Assembly (NCBI RefSeq): GCF_018333375.1
Contig: NZ_BORW01000001.1
Location: 1 to 64,000, forward strand
Reading direction: 5' to 3'
Origin: Paenibacillus cookii
GTDB lineage: Bacteria; Bacillota; Bacilli; Paenibacillales; Paenibacillaceae
Length of the DNA stretch: 64,000 bases
The notes under the pieces: model-generated
The model's input: the letters and a program-made list of their open reading frames with translations, nothing else
The model's database searches: none
Told to the model about the DNA's origin: nothing
In this document: in pieces, positions 51,128 to 60,110 of the stretch
Numbering within the stretch: position 1 is the first letter of the stretch
Layout of the letters: each line of letters begins with the position of its first letter
Program-made: the position numbers and the translations under genes

Positions 51128-51760
51128 TCAGGGTTTTTCCCGCTTGTGCGCGGCCTGCCCGCCGTCCCAGCGGGTAAACAGCCGATGTTCGATCCGCAGG
51201 CTGTCCAATATTTTGCCTACCTGAAAATCGACCAGATCGTCGATCGTTTCGGGATGAAAATAAAAAGCCGGCATGGCCGGAATCATTTTCACTCCGAGCC
51301 GGGCAAGCTTCAGCATATTTTCCAGATGGATGGCATGCAAAGGCGTTTCCCGCGGCACCAGGACGAGCGGTCGCCCTTCCTTCAGCATGACGTCCGCCGC
51401 CCGCGTCATCAGATTGTCGGAGGCGCCGCTGGCCACCGCGGACAACGTGCCCATGGAACACGGAACGATCACCATGCCTTCGACCTGGTAGGAGCCGCTT
51501 GCAATGGTCGCGCCGATGTCCGCGATCGCATGGTACGTCAGCTTGCCCGGAAGCCCGCCGAATTTGTCCTGCAGCGCCTGCTCCCGCCTTGCCGCGTTCC
51601 ACCCGAGTTCCTCGCCAAGGACCCGCCAGCCCGCATTGGAAACGACCAAATGAACCGGATAATTTTCATTCAAAAGAGCTTCGACCAGGCGTACGCCATA
51701 AACGGAGCCGCTAGCTCCCGTGATTCCGACGACCCAGCCCCGTTTTTTCGCATCGATCAA
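51128..51760 (-). CDS. UbiX-family flavin prenyltransferase
   Basis: A 210-residue flavoprotein. It has the FMN-binding opening GWVVGITGASGSVYGVRLVEALL, VPCSMGTLSAVASGASDNLMTRAADVML, and LVLVPRETPLHAIHLENMLKLARLG. UbiX makes prenylated FMN for a UbiD-type decarboxylase. The start is TTG at 51760 overlapping the ubiA-like stop. A UbiD partner is not in the window. Next to ubiA-like and menG genes it fits the late futalosine menaquinone pathway (MqnM-like), which is inference. Confidence 0.85.
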   Translation of the reverse strand: MIDAKKRGWVVGITGASGSVYGVRLVEALLNENYPVHLVVSNAGWRVLGEELGWNAARREQALQDKFGGLPGKLTYHAIADIGATIASGSYQVEGMVIVPCSMGTLSAVASGASDNLMTRAADVMLKEGRPLVLVPRETPLHAIHLENMLKLARLGVKMIPAMPAFYFHPETIDDLVDFQVGKILDSLRIEHRLFTRWDGGQAAHKREKP

Positions 51761-52629
51761 TGGAACTGCACCACCAAGTCAATCAGCGTAAAGACAAAAA
51801 CAACGATACTAAGCACGCTGTTCATGGTGAAAAACGAGGTCTGCAGCTTGCTCATATCATTTGGCGACAAAATGAAATGTTCATAGAATAGGATAAAATA
51901 AGAAATGACCATCCCGGCGAAATACCACCAGCTCAAATCCGTCGCAAAAAAGAGGATGATAAAACCTGCGGCCGTGACCATATGAAAATATCTTGCGATT
52001 TTCAACGACCCGTGCAGGCCGAAGCGGGCAGGAATGGAGAACAGCCCTTCCTTTTTATCGAATTCCATGTCCTGAATCGCGTAAATCACGTCGAAACCCG
52101 CCGTCCAGAACGCGACGGAAACGTAAAGCAAAAGCGCCGTCCAGTCGATGCTGTTCGTCACGGCCACCCAGCCGCCCAGCGGAGCCAGCGCGATCGTAAG
52201 CCCGAGAATCAAATGGCAGAGCCATGTAAAGCGCTTCGTGTAAGAATAAAAAACAAGGAAAAAGACCGCGATCGGAAGCAGCTTTACGGCAAGCGGGGAC
52301 AATTCGAACGCCGCCCAGAACAACAATACGAAACAAACGATCGTAAACACGATGACTTCGGCCGTTTTGAGAAGCCCTGCGGGAATCGCCCGCCCGGCCG
52401 TGCGGGGGTTCTTTTTATCGATGACTTGGTCGATCATCCGGTTCAAACCGAATGCGGCGCTCCGCGCCCCGAACATGGCCATCAATATCCAGCCGATTTG
52501 CGCCCATGAAGGCAGATGGCCGTTTACGGCCACCGATCCCAAAATGGCCCCCATAAACGCAAAGGGAAGTGCGAACAATGTATGTTCGATTTTGATCATT
52601 TCCAAAAAAACGCCGATTTTCTTAAACAT
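51757..52629 (-). CDS. UbiA-family prenyltransferase
   Basis: A 290-residue membrane protein with about eight helices. The first Asp-rich motif is NRMIDQVIDKKNPRTAGRAIP and the second DMEFDKKEG. Together these bind Mg and polyprenyl diphosphate. ATG 52629 has AAGGAGAAT upstream. It could be a 4-hydroxybenzoate-type enzyme or the MqnP prenyltransferase of the futalosine route; the menG, ubiX and hepS/hepT neighbours favour menaquinone. Confidence 0.85.
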   Translation of the reverse strand: MFKKIGVFLEMIKIEHTLFALPFAFMGAILGSVAVNGHLPSWAQIGWILMAMFGARSAAFGLNRMIDQVIDKKNPRTAGRAIPAGLLKTAEVIVFTIVCFVLLFWAAFELSPLAVKLLPIAVFFLVFYSYTKRFTWLCHLILGLTIALAPLGGWVAVTNSIDWTALLLYVSVAFWTAGFDVIYAIQDMEFDKKEGLFSIPARFGLHGSLKIARYFHMVTAAGFIILFFATDLSWWYFAGMVISYFILFYEHFILSPNDMSKLQTSFFTMNSVLSIVVFVFTLIDLVVQFH

Positions 52630-53371
52630 GCCGATTCTCCTTAATCCCAATATGTAGTGCCGCGATGCCGCCAGTCAGGGGATAGGCCTTGACATGCTGT
52701 AACCCGACGTCCCGGAATATCGACGCCAGCTCCTCCCTTCCGGGAAAAAGCGCAAGCGAATCCGGCAGCCACTTGTACTGCTCGTATCTTTTGGCGAAAA
52801 GTTTGCCCAGATTAGGCAGTACCTTTTGAAAATAAAAATAATAAATGCTCTTGAACGGCTGCCATGTCGGCTTGGACAATTCCAAGCAAACGACCATGCC
52901 GCCGGGTTTGACCACGCGTTTCATTTCCTGGAGCACCTGCACCAGATCCGGCACGTTCCGAAGGCCGAAACCGATCGTCGCATAATCGAACCGGTTATCC
53001 TCGAACGGCAGCTCCATCGCATTCCCCTGCACCAGCGTAATCTGGTTTTCGAGATGTTTGGCCCGGACCTTGCTTTCCCCTACCTTCAGCATGTTGGGGC
53101 TAAAATCAAGTCCCACCACTTGGCCGGTCCGGCTGGCCTCAGCCATGCTGAGCGTCCAGTCGCATGTACCGCAGCACAGGTCGATGGCCGTATCCCCGGG
53201 TTTCATCGCCATCTTCTTCATCGTAAATTTGCGCCAGGCCTTATGCCTGCGGAAACTTAAAATGTCGTTCATGATGTCGTACTTGTGAGCGATGCTTTCG
53301 AATACGGATTGGACGTGGTCGTATTTGTGGTCCTCCGTATGCGTTTTGGGCTCCGAAGCATTGATATTCAT
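52622..53371 (-). CDS. menG: Demethylmenaquinone methyltransferase
   Basis: A 249-residue class I SAM methyltransferase (UbiE/MenG). It has YDIMNDILSFRRHKAWRKFTM, the SAM loop AIDLCCGTCDWTLSMAEAS, GLDFSPNMLKVGE and ATIGFGLRNVPDLVQVLQEM. Final step to menaquinone. Overlaps the ubiA-like gene by 8 bp and follows hepS by 9 bp. Confidence 0.94.
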   Translation of the reverse strand: MNINASEPKTHTEDHKYDHVQSVFESIAHKYDIMNDILSFRRHKAWRKFTMKKMAMKPGDTAIDLCCGTCDWTLSMAEASRTGQVVGLDFSPNMLKVGESKVRAKHLENQITLVQGNAMELPFEDNRFDYATIGFGLRNVPDLVQVLQEMKRVVKPGGMVVCLELSKPTWQPFKSIYYFYFQKVLPNLGKLFAKRYEQYKWLPDSLALFPGREELASIFRDVGLQHVKAYPLTGGIAALHIGIKENRHV

Positions 53372-53380
53372 TAAGCAACC

Positions 53381-54247
53381 CTACCCTTCTCCGACGGCCG
53401 AACCGGAAGCGTGCAGCTGACGCTGGAACGGCTCCAGAACCTGTCCGATCTCGCGAAGGCAGCCGTCGCTTTTGGCGTTTTTCAAAACGGATTGGACGCC
53501 GTTTACCGCTTGACGCAGCCGTTCGGCCATATGCTCGGCCGCTTTGTATTTCAGCATCAGCTTTTTCCAGTCCTTGTTGTCGATTTTTCGTTCTCTCAGC
53601 GCCTCTTTATCCTCTTCATTGGCCACATCCAGGATGTGCCAGTAAGAGTAACTGTAAAGAAACGGTTCGCCGCCGCTCCGCTGCATTTCCCTCGACACGG
53701 TTTCGCATTCGCTGACTTTGCGGAGCAGAGTGCCCCACAACTCGTGGAGGGATTCTTCCAGCAGGGGCGTAAAAGAAAGAAACAGCTGCATATTCAGCTG
53801 CACCGTATGCCGCAAATATTCTTCTGCCGACAATAACAGGCTTTTCATTTTGCCGTACAAGTTCATCTTCAGCACATTGACGTCGCAAATGGCCTGGCTT
53901 AGGCGCGAAACGGCTTCGATTTGTCCCTTCTGGGACAAGAGCTGATAAAACCGGCTGCTGAAATAGTCTCCTGCGAGAACCTTCAGCTGGCGGGAACGCA
54001 TAAAGCCTTCGCCCGGTTTGTCCTTTTGCGTATCAATCGTTTCATGCGTATCTATACCTAATTGAACGAGGGAAGTCACCAGCGAAAACAGCTCGCTGTG
54101 CATGCCGTGACTGCCGGTTCCCTGGTTCAGGAAAATGTATAAAAGCTGAACACGAGCGTCTGGAAAAGGCGGCAGCTCCGTATGTTTTTGGATCATGTCG
54201 TATTCGACATATTTCTTTGCTAGTTGGGGTACGCGGTACGGTTTCAT
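53381..54247 (-). CDS. hepS: Heptaprenyl diphosphate synthase, small subunit
   Basis: A 288-residue protein of the HEPPP synthase component I family (DUF-type helical). It has YDMIQKHTELPPFPDARVQLLYIFL, GSHGMHSELFSLVTSLVQLGIDTHETID, and RSRQLKVLAGDYFSSRFYQLLSQKGQIE. It is the non-catalytic partner that sets product length with HepT. First gene of hepS-menG. Confidence 0.9.
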   Translation of the reverse strand: MKPYRVPQLAKKYVEYDMIQKHTELPPFPDARVQLLYIFLNQGTGSHGMHSELFSLVTSLVQLGIDTHETIDTQKDKPGEGFMRSRQLKVLAGDYFSSRFYQLLSQKGQIEAVSRLSQAICDVNVLKMNLYGKMKSLLLSAEEYLRHTVQLNMQLFLSFTPLLEESLHELWGTLLRKVSECETVSREMQRSGGEPFLYSYSYWHILDVANEEDKEALRERKIDNKDWKKLMLKYKAAEHMAERLRQAVNGVQSVLKNAKSDGCLREIGQVLEPFQRQLHASGSAVGEG

Positions 54248-54339
54248 CGTCAGCCTCCGAGCCTTATTTCTCTTGAATCACTTGCTTATCCGACGAACAA
54301 GATCATTTGTTCACAATCTTTTCTATTATATCACATGTT

Positions 54340-54363
54340 TTTTCCCCACGCACGGGTGGGGAA
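54340..54363. repeat. Hairpin upstream of hepS
   Basis: TTCCCCAC and GTGGGGAA form an 8-bp perfect stem with a short loop. No U-tract follows on the minus strand. The plus side is followed by a weak T-rich stretch. It lies in the 135-bp gap between the secreted protein gene and hepS. Confidence 0.4.
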
Positions 54364-54382
54364 GCCTTATTTTTATATATAT

Positions 54383-54937
54383 CTACCCGCTAAAATATCC
54401 GCCGTAACGCTCTTTCCACAACAGGGTTTCGATCACGTGCAAACGGCTCTTTATGTATTCGGGCAGCGCCGCTTCTCCCGTCAGCCGGAGTTCGCGGTAC
54501 ATGGCCGAATCCCATGCGCTTCGTCCCGTGTCGGCCGCCAGAAGGAGATGGCGCGTATCCAGCCACGGATCCTCGGCCATCAGCCTCAGCTTGACCTGCT
54601 GGACGTTGCTTGTGCCCGAGAAGCAAAACGACAGGATTTCGGCGATGTTTTTGTACATTTCCGTTCGCGTCGTTTCGGGAGCGGGTACCGTCAGGTCGAT
54701 GGATATCGCGGGCGCATGCCATTCCACGCGGCGGATCGCCAGCGTCAAAGGCAGCGAATGCAGCACGTCGACGATGTTGTCGTCGCTCAATTCCCAGCCC
54801 TGCCGATGCAAAACGACCGGCATCACCTGTTTGGGACGGGCCGGGGCGGCATCGGCATGCGGGGTTGCCCAAAATAAAGGCGGCGCCGTTCCCAAAGCAA
54901 GGATGAGCGCGGCGCATGGAAGGATATAACGGGTCAT
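54383..54937 (-). CDS. Secreted protein of unknown function
   Basis: A 184-residue protein with a signal peptide (about residues 1-31, hydrophobic ILPCAALILALGTAPPLF, cleavage near HADAAPA). The mature part is mixed alpha/beta with no Cys pair, metal motif or enzyme signature I recognise. I do not assign a function. It lies between mtrB and hepS, where Bacillus has no gene. Confidence 0.7.
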   Translation of the reverse strand: MTRYILPCAALILALGTAPPLFWATPHADAAPARPKQVMPVVLHRQGWELSDDNIVDVLHSLPLTLAIRRVEWHAPAISIDLTVPAPETTRTEMYKNIAEILSFCFSGTSNVQQVKLRLMAEDPWLDTRHLLLAADTGRSAWDSAMYRELRLTGEAALPEYIKSRLHVIETLLWKERYGGYFSG

Positions 54938-55012
54938 CTGGTAGTCCTCCTCGCTTGTTCGGTACCTATAGTTTAAGCTTCATTCCCGGAGTCCATACCT
55001 CGATTACCCAAC

Positions 55013-55036
55013 GAAAAAAAAGCAGGCTATGCCTGC
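55013..55036 (-). terminator. Terminator after mtrB
   Basis: On the minus strand GCAGGC/GCCTGC (6 bp, 3-nt loop) is followed by TTTTTTTT. It starts 3 bp past the mtrB stop at 55039. Confidence 0.75.
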
Positions 55037-55038
55037 AT

Positions 55039-55263
55039 TTAGCTGTCGCTTTCGATCACCCCGTGCTTGGTTTGAACCTCCGCCTTGCCGCGGATTTTCA
55101 TGGCGGACGTATGATCCGTGAACTGCGCGATCAAAACCTCGCCTTTATCGAGCTTTTCCGTATGATGGAATTTCGTATCAGTACCGCGGGTCAGCCCGAT
55201 CACCTGCACGCCGTTTTCTTTGGCCTTCACGACGATGTAATCGTTGTTGTTCGGATTTTCCAT
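55039..55263 (-). CDS. mtrB: Tryptophan RNA-binding attenuation protein TRAP (MtrB)
   Basis: A 74-residue protein matching B. subtilis MtrB along its length: [58 protein letters not shown]. The RNA- and tryptophan-binding residues in [10 protein letters not shown] and the FTDHTS loop are kept. TRAP forms an 11-subunit ring that, with tryptophan, binds the (G/U)AG triplets seen at 46477..46524. SD GGAGGGAATTC precedes ATG 55263. folE, which precedes mtrB in B. subtilis, is not here, so it is probably monocistronic. Confidence 0.93.
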   Translation of the reverse strand: MENPNNNDYIVVKAKENGVQVIGLTRGTDTKFHHTEKLDKGEVLIAQFTDHTSAMKIRGKAEVQTKHGVIESDS

Positions 55264-55371
55264 ATGAATTCCCTCCTTCCGCCATCATCTGCGCGATCGA
55301 TTCTTCTCGTAAAATTCGATGCCGTCCTGGGAAAGCTAATCAAGCAATATACTAAAAAAGGAGTGAGCCCC

Positions 55372-55515
55372 ATGATGAATCATTACGAACCGGCGCCGCT
55401 GGACGAAGAAACGATTTCGAAGCTCCGGGAGTATGAACGCCAGATCAGCCGGGAAGCAGGTTATCCCGTCGTCCTGATCGCATACGCGGACCAAGACCAA
55501 CCCGCATCCCAATGA
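55372..55515 (+). CDS. Small plus-strand protein, 47 aa, unknown
   Basis: ATG 55372 is preceded by AAGGAGTGAG 5-8 nt upstream, a strong site. The frame encodes a 47-residue acidic protein (PAPLDEETISKLREYERQISREAGYPVVLIAYADQ). It lies on the plus strand between the minus-strand genes mtrB and hup, divergent from mtrB. No known family is recognised. The good site and clean frame support it. The plus-strand frame runs further upstream to 54916, but that part is antisense to other genes. Confidence 0.6.
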   Translation: MMNHYEPAPLDEETISKLREYERQISREAGYPVVLIAYADQDQPASQ

Positions 55516-55730
55516 AGTACGCTTGAAAACTCCCCCCCGGCCGGTCCCTGCCGATCCGTCTCGTACCGTCCAGACAGAAAAGAAAAGGCCGTGAACGCCT
55601 GCGCGTCAAATCGGGTTGAACCGAAAAGCTTTGCAGGTACCCGAAACGCTGCTGCGGATCAAGATCTGCAGCGGCAGCCGGGTTCATCACGGTCTTTTTC
55701 TCACCAGCTTATTGGAAATATGTAGAAATC

Positions 55731-56003
55731 TTATTTGATTCCGTCTTTGAGCGCTTTGCCTGGTTTGAAAGCAGGGATTTTGCTCGAAGGGATTTCGATT
55801 TCTTCACCGGTTTGCGGGTTGCGTCCTTTACGGGCGGAACGCTCGCGAACTTCAAAGTTGCCAAATCCAACGAGTTGGACTTTGTCTCCGTTTTGCAGAG
55901 CTTGAGCGATCGCTTCGAATACCGCGTCAACGGCTTTCGTCGCATCCTTTTTGGACAATTCTGCAGTTTCAGCTACTTGGGAAATCAGTTCGGATTTATT
56001 CAT
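55731..56003 (-). CDS. hup: HU-type DNA-binding protein
   Basis: A 90-residue HU/HBs-like histone-like protein. It shows [28 protein letters not shown], the [30 protein letters not shown]-binding arm, and the [15 protein letters not shown] end. It wraps DNA and is essential in Bacillus. ATG 56003 gives the usual family N-terminus with GGAGG 10 nt upstream; ATG 56009 is possible but only 4 nt from the site. Confidence 0.96.
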   Translation of the reverse strand: MNKSELISQVAETAELSKKDATKAVDAVFEAIAQALQNGDKVQLVGFGNFEVRERSARKGRNPQTGEEIEIPSSKIPAFKPGKALKDGIK

Positions 56004-56173
56004 GGTCATTTCACCTCCCCAAAGGTTCGATCGGTTGTTACTCACTCTTTCCGTTTTGCAGCAAAATATACGTTCATCTGCTGTTATTTACAGATAGAAT
56101 CGCCGTAAAGCCAGTACAGCCGCAGGCGCGGACAAACTTATAGTAATACAGCGCCATTATAATTTCAAGAGTT

Positions 56174-57160
56174 TTAAGCTTTGGAACGGTTCAAAACATA
56201 AAAAGTGACGGCAAGCGCCAGCACAAGCACCGTTCCTTTGATAATGTCATGCGTAAAATACTGCATGTTCATCATCGTCAAGCCGTTGACAAGCACGCCG
56301 ATCAGCACGGAGCCGATGAAGGTGCCGATGACGTTCGGCTTTCTCGCGCCAAAAACCGAGAAGCCGACGAAGACGGCGGCGACGGATTCCATCAGCAGCG
56401 GCGAACCTGCGTCGATTTGCCCCGAGCCGACGCGCGACGCATACAAAATGCCGCCGATGGCCGCAAAAATGCCCGATGCAACGTAGGCGAGGGTGCGGAC
56501 TTTTTTCACCTTGATCCCGGAAAGTCGCGCCGCCTCCTCGTTGCCGCCGGTGACGTACATTTGCCTGCCGTATTTCGTGCGCGTCAGGAAAATATGGACC
56601 GCCGCCACGGCGATGATCAACAAAACGGCGGAGATCGGGATGCCGAACCACTTCCCCTGCCCCAGCTGAAGGAAAGCGGCGCTCATTTCCCCGGGAGCCT
56701 TGGTGCCGTCGGGAAATTCCATATGATTATAGATGTTGTAGCCCTGCGCATAGGTTTTGTGGATGCCGCCGACGATGTACATCACCGCAAGGGTCGCCAG
56801 CAAATCCGGTATCCGCAGTTTAACGATCAGCAAAGCGTTCAGCAGGCCGATAAGCGCCCCTGCAAGCAAAGAGACGATGATCACGACATAAACGGGCTGC
56901 TGGTACCAGATCATCAGCGAAGCGGCTCCTACGGTCGTCAGAGAGACGGTGGAGCCTACCGACAAATCGAAGCCGTCCACGACAAGGGAAAGCGTCACGC
57001 CGATGGCAACGAACGTCACGATCGTGATGGAGCCCAAAATATCGCTTAAGTTGCCATAGGTAAAAAAGTAGGGGAGCCGGAACGAAAAAAAGGCGATCAC
57101 CCCGATAATGACGACAACCGCCCCGTAACGGAACGCGTAATGCAGCAATTTATCCTTCAT
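56174..57160 (-). CDS. Sugar-type ABC transporter permease
   Basis: A 328-residue permease of the RbsC/branched-chain family with about eight to ten membrane helices. It shows VTLSLVVDGFDLSVGSTVSLT near residue 60, NALLIVKLRIPDLLATLAVMYIV, and the cytoplasmic GGNEEAARLSGIKVKKVRTLAYVASGIFA that contacts the ATPase. ATG 57160 overlaps the ATPase gene by 11 bp. Last gene of the three-gene importer. The substrate is not known; pentose, galactose or related sugar by family. Confidence 0.88.
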   Translation of the reverse strand: MKDKLLHYAFRYGAVVVIIGVIAFFSFRLPYFFTYGNLSDILGSITIVTFVAIGVTLSLVVDGFDLSVGSTVSLTTVGAASLMIWYQQPVYVVIIVSLLAGALIGLLNALLIVKLRIPDLLATLAVMYIVGGIHKTYAQGYNIYNHMEFPDGTKAPGEMSAAFLQLGQGKWFGIPISAVLLIIAVAAVHIFLTRTKYGRQMYVTGGNEEAARLSGIKVKKVRTLAYVASGIFAAIGGILYASRVGSGQIDAGSPLLMESVAAVFVGFSVFGARKPNVIGTFIGSVLIGVLVNGLTMMNMQYFTHDIIKGTVLVLALAVTFYVLNRSKA

Positions 57161-58670
57161 AATCTTCCTCCATGCCTCCGCTGGCGTAATATAAAAGCCG
57201 GGCCTGCGTGGCTTCGCCGCGCTTGAACACCTTGCTGACCGCGCCGTCCGCCATGACCGCGATCCGGTCGCCGATCCCGAGCCCTTCCGCCAATTCGCAA
57301 GTAAAATAGACGATGCCTTTTCCCGCTGCCGCGAGGTCGCCGATGATGCGGAAAATATCGCTTTTCGCCCCGATATCCACGCCTTTGGTCGGCTCGTCGA
57401 AAATGAATACTTCGGCGCCGCTTTCAAGCCATTTGCCGATGGCCAGCTTTTGCTGGTTGCCGCCGCTTAAATAGAGGGCAAGCTGATCGCCCGAAGCCGC
57501 TTTGACGCCAAGCGAACGCACGATGTCCGAGCTGAGGCGCTTTTCTTTTTTGCGGGAAACGAAGCCGAAACGGCTCACCCGGTCGAGAATGGGCAGCGTC
57601 AGATTCAAATCGACGGACTGATGAATGAAAATGCCCTGCTTGCGCCGCTCTTCGGGCACCAGCACGATCCCGGCCTTGACCGCGTCCGCGGGCTGCCGGA
57701 ACGACAGCTTTTTCCCGCGCATCTCGATCCGGCCCTCTTCATGCTTGTCCGCGCCGCCCAGTATTCGGGCAAACTCCGTTTTGCCCGCACCGACGAGACC
57801 GACGACGGCGAGCACCTCGCCGCTTCGCACCTCGAGATCCGCCCCGCGGACTTTGTAGCCCCTACGGATTCCTTCGGCTTTAAGCAGCGGTTCGCCGATC
57901 TTCGTCTCCCGTTTCGGAAATTCCTCCTCGAACGTTTTGCCGAGCATATGGCCGATGATGCCTTCGGCGCTGATGTCGGCCGCGGGCCCGGAGTGGACCT
58001 TCTGCCCGTCCCTCATGACCGTCACCCAGTCCGCATGCTCCAGCACCTCGGGGAGCCGATGCGTAATGAAGATGCAAGCCACGCCGCTATCTTTTAATTC
58101 ATGCATGATTCTGAACAGCGCTCTGCATTCGCCGTCGCTGAGCGGAGCGGTCGGCTCGTCGAAAATGATCGCCTTGGCGTCCTGCGCCACGATGCGGGCC
58201 AGCAGCACGATTTGCTTTTGCGCAAGGCTGAGTTCCGCGACCTTCCGATTCACGTCGATGTCCGCCCCAAGACGGGATAAAACGCTTTTCGCCCGCTTCG
58301 CCCGGTCCCCGGTCCGGATCCAAAGGCCCGATTCCTTGGAGGCAAGCGCGTCCAGCATCACGTTTTCCGCGACCGTCAGCTGCGGCACCAGAGCCGAATC
58401 CACCTCCTGGTAGACGCAGTGGATCCCGCTTTTTTTCGCGTCGGCGGGAGAGGCAATCCGGAGCGTCTTGCCATCCGCGGCTATGTCCCCGCCGTCCGCC
58501 CGGTAGGCACCGGAAAGGATTTTCATCAGCGTGCTTTTCCCCGCCCCGTTGGCGCCGAGGAGCGCATGGATTTGCCCTCCCTTTGCCGTAAAATCCACCG
58601 CGTTCAGGGCCGGAACGCCGCCGAATTGCTTGGTGATCTTTTTCATTTCCAATTGGTATGAAGCTGTCAA
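57150..58670 (-). CDS. Sugar ABC transporter ATP-binding protein (two ABC domains)
   Basis: A 506-residue RbsA/MglA-type protein with two nucleotide-binding domains. Domain 1 has Walker A GANGAGKST, the signature-like LSLAQKQIV, and Walker B IIFDEPTAPL. Domain 2 has a degenerate Walker A GLVGAGKTE, signature LSGGNQQKLAIGKWL and VFIFDEPTKGVDIGAKSDI. It powers uptake through the permease at 56174..57160 with the lipoprotein at 58781..59854. Substrate not known. Confidence 0.9.
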   Translation of the reverse strand: MTASYQLEMKKITKQFGGVPALNAVDFTAKGGQIHALLGANGAGKSTLMKILSGAYRADGGDIAADGKTLRIASPADAKKSGIHCVYQEVDSALVPQLTVAENVMLDALASKESGLWIRTGDRAKRAKSVLSRLGADIDVNRKVAELSLAQKQIVLLARIVAQDAKAIIFDEPTAPLSDGECRALFRIMHELKDSGVACIFITHRLPEVLEHADWVTVMRDGQKVHSGPAADISAEGIIGHMLGKTFEEEFPKRETKIGEPLLKAEGIRRGYKVRGADLEVRSGEVLAVVGLVGAGKTEFARILGGADKHEEGRIEMRGKKLSFRQPADAVKAGIVLVPEERRKQGIFIHQSVDLNLTLPILDRVSRFGFVSRKKEKRLSSDIVRSLGVKAASGDQLALYLSGGNQQKLAIGKWLESGAEVFIFDEPTKGVDIGAKSDIFRIIGDLAAAGKGIVYFTCELAEGLGIGDRIAVMADGAVSKVFKRGEATQARLLYYASGGMEEDYEG

Positions 58671-58723
58671 AGCGGCCCCTCCTTTTTTCGCTCAAGGACT
58701 GTGGATCATCCTCATATGATTGA

Positions 58724-58749
58724 AAAGACCGTGCCTAAGCACGGCCTTT
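58724..58749 (-). terminator. Hairpin between binding-protein and ATPase genes
   Basis: On the minus strand AAAGGCCGTGC/GCACGGTCTTT (one mismatch) is followed by a short TTTT. It lies 32 bp past the binding-protein stop. Such hairpins often trim the abundance of downstream genes, so it is probably a partial terminator. Confidence 0.55.
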
Positions 58750-58780
58750 CAGCATGAAGCCCTGGCTTGACGTTCAGCCA

Positions 58781-59854
58781 TTACTTGCCGTATTCCGCCA
58801 TCCAATCCGCAAGGCCTTGCTTGCTTTCGCCCCAGCCTTTCACGTATTTGGACAGCTCCGTCGTCGAAATTTGCTCTTGAGGCAAAGCGTCGCGGGATAC
58901 GTAAACCGGCTCCAGCACCACTTCGTCCTCGGTTTTGTCGCCATGCAGCTTTTGGTATCCGTATCTGACCTGGATGCGCCCGATGTCCTTCGGATCCACC
59001 GCGGCGGAAGCGACCCAAGGATTTTTCGGATCCTGGATCATCTGCAAATCTTCGTCGCTCATATCGATGCCGTATACTTTGATTTCGTCGCGTCCGGCTT
59101 GCTGGATCGCGCGGGCGGCCCCTTTGGCGAATTCGTCCCAGGCGGTCCAAACGGCCGAAATTTGGCCTTTCGGATACTGCTTCAGAATGGCTTCCATTTG
59201 CGTTTGCGTATCAAGGGCCGGATTTTGGGCCGTGCCGAACGTCGCGATCTCTTTGATGTCCGGGTTTTCCTGCATGAATTTGCTATATGCCGTCTGACGG
59301 CGTTCCATCGGCGCGAAGCCGGCGACCCACACCTTGACGATATTGCCTTTGCCGCCGATGTCTTTTTTCATTTGTTCCAGCGTCAGCTCGGCCATTTTCC
59401 GGTCGTCCTGGGACAAGGTCGTAGCGCCCGCCACGTGGACGTCCGCGTCGAATACGACGACGGGGATCTTCTGGGACACCGCCTTCTGAACGCCCGGCTG
59501 CAAGAGCTGATCGCCATGGTCCGTCAGGATCAGGTCAAAACGCTGGGTAATGGCGGAATCGAGCAAGGATGCCATCTTGGCCTTGTCGTTGCCCGCAACG
59601 AATTTCGTCAGCTTGCCCCCGAATTTTTCGACTTCCTCGGTGACGCCCTGCACGTACTGCTGCGAGAACGTGCCTGTGTTGAATTCCATGATGAGCGCCA
59701 CGCGTTTGCCTGCCAAAGGCTTGTCCGCATTGCCGGCAGCGTCCGCTTCGCCGCCGACGGTCGATGCGTTTTTTTGCCCGCAGGCGCTTGCCAGTAAAGC
59801 CAAAACCAGGAATAATGAGAGCAATGCCGCATTTCTTTTTCTACCGAATCGCAT
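58781..59854 (-). CDS. Sugar-binding lipoprotein of the ABC importer
   Basis: A 357-residue periplasmic-binding-protein family 4 member with a lipoprotein signal (ALLSLFLVLALLASACGQ, lipobox LASAC, Cys about residue 25). The mature protein starts with a Thr/Ser/Gly-rich linker, and the ligand domain (GKRVALIMEFNTGTFSQQYVQGVTEEV) fits sugar binders such as RbsB. It is the first gene of the importer operon. The sugar cannot be predicted. Confidence 0.88.
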   Translation of the reverse strand: MRFGRKRNAALLSLFLVLALLASACGQKNASTVGGEADAAGNADKPLAGKRVALIMEFNTGTFSQQYVQGVTEEVEKFGGKLTKFVAGNDKAKMASLLDSAITQRFDLILTDHGDQLLQPGVQKAVSQKIPVVVFDADVHVAGATTLSQDDRKMAELTLEQMKKDIGGKGNIVKVWVAGFAPMERRQTAYSKFMQENPDIKEIATFGTAQNPALDTQTQMEAILKQYPKGQISAVWTAWDEFAKGAARAIQQAGRDEIKVYGIDMSDEDLQMIQDPKNPWVASAAVDPKDIGRIQVRYGYQKLHGDKTEDEVVLEPVYVSRDALPQEQISTTELSKYVKGWGESKQGLADWMAEYGK

Positions 59855-60063
59855 CGGTTCTTTCCCCCTTCAACTCTCTACAATGTAAAAATGTTATACA
59901 TAATATAAGGCCTAAAACCAAGTATGTAAATAGGTTTTTAATTATTTACGCCATATTTTTGCAAAATTCGACTAAAACCGCTTTTCTCATCGGTATGATG
60001 AAGTTAAAAAATGCTGGCGCGGCTGGGAATATCGACCGGTTTAATCCTGCAAACGAACGCAAA

Positions 60064-60099
60064 AAACCCCGCCGGCGGATAGCTCCGCCGGCGGGGTTT
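60064..60099 (-). terminator. spoIVA terminator
   Basis: On the minus strand AAACCCCGCCGGCGGA pairs with TCCGCCGGCGGGGTTT, 16 bp with a 4-nt loop, and is followed by TTTTTTG. It lies about 12 bp past the stop at 60111. Confidence 0.85.
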
Positions 60100-60110
60100 C
60101 GCATGCAGCG

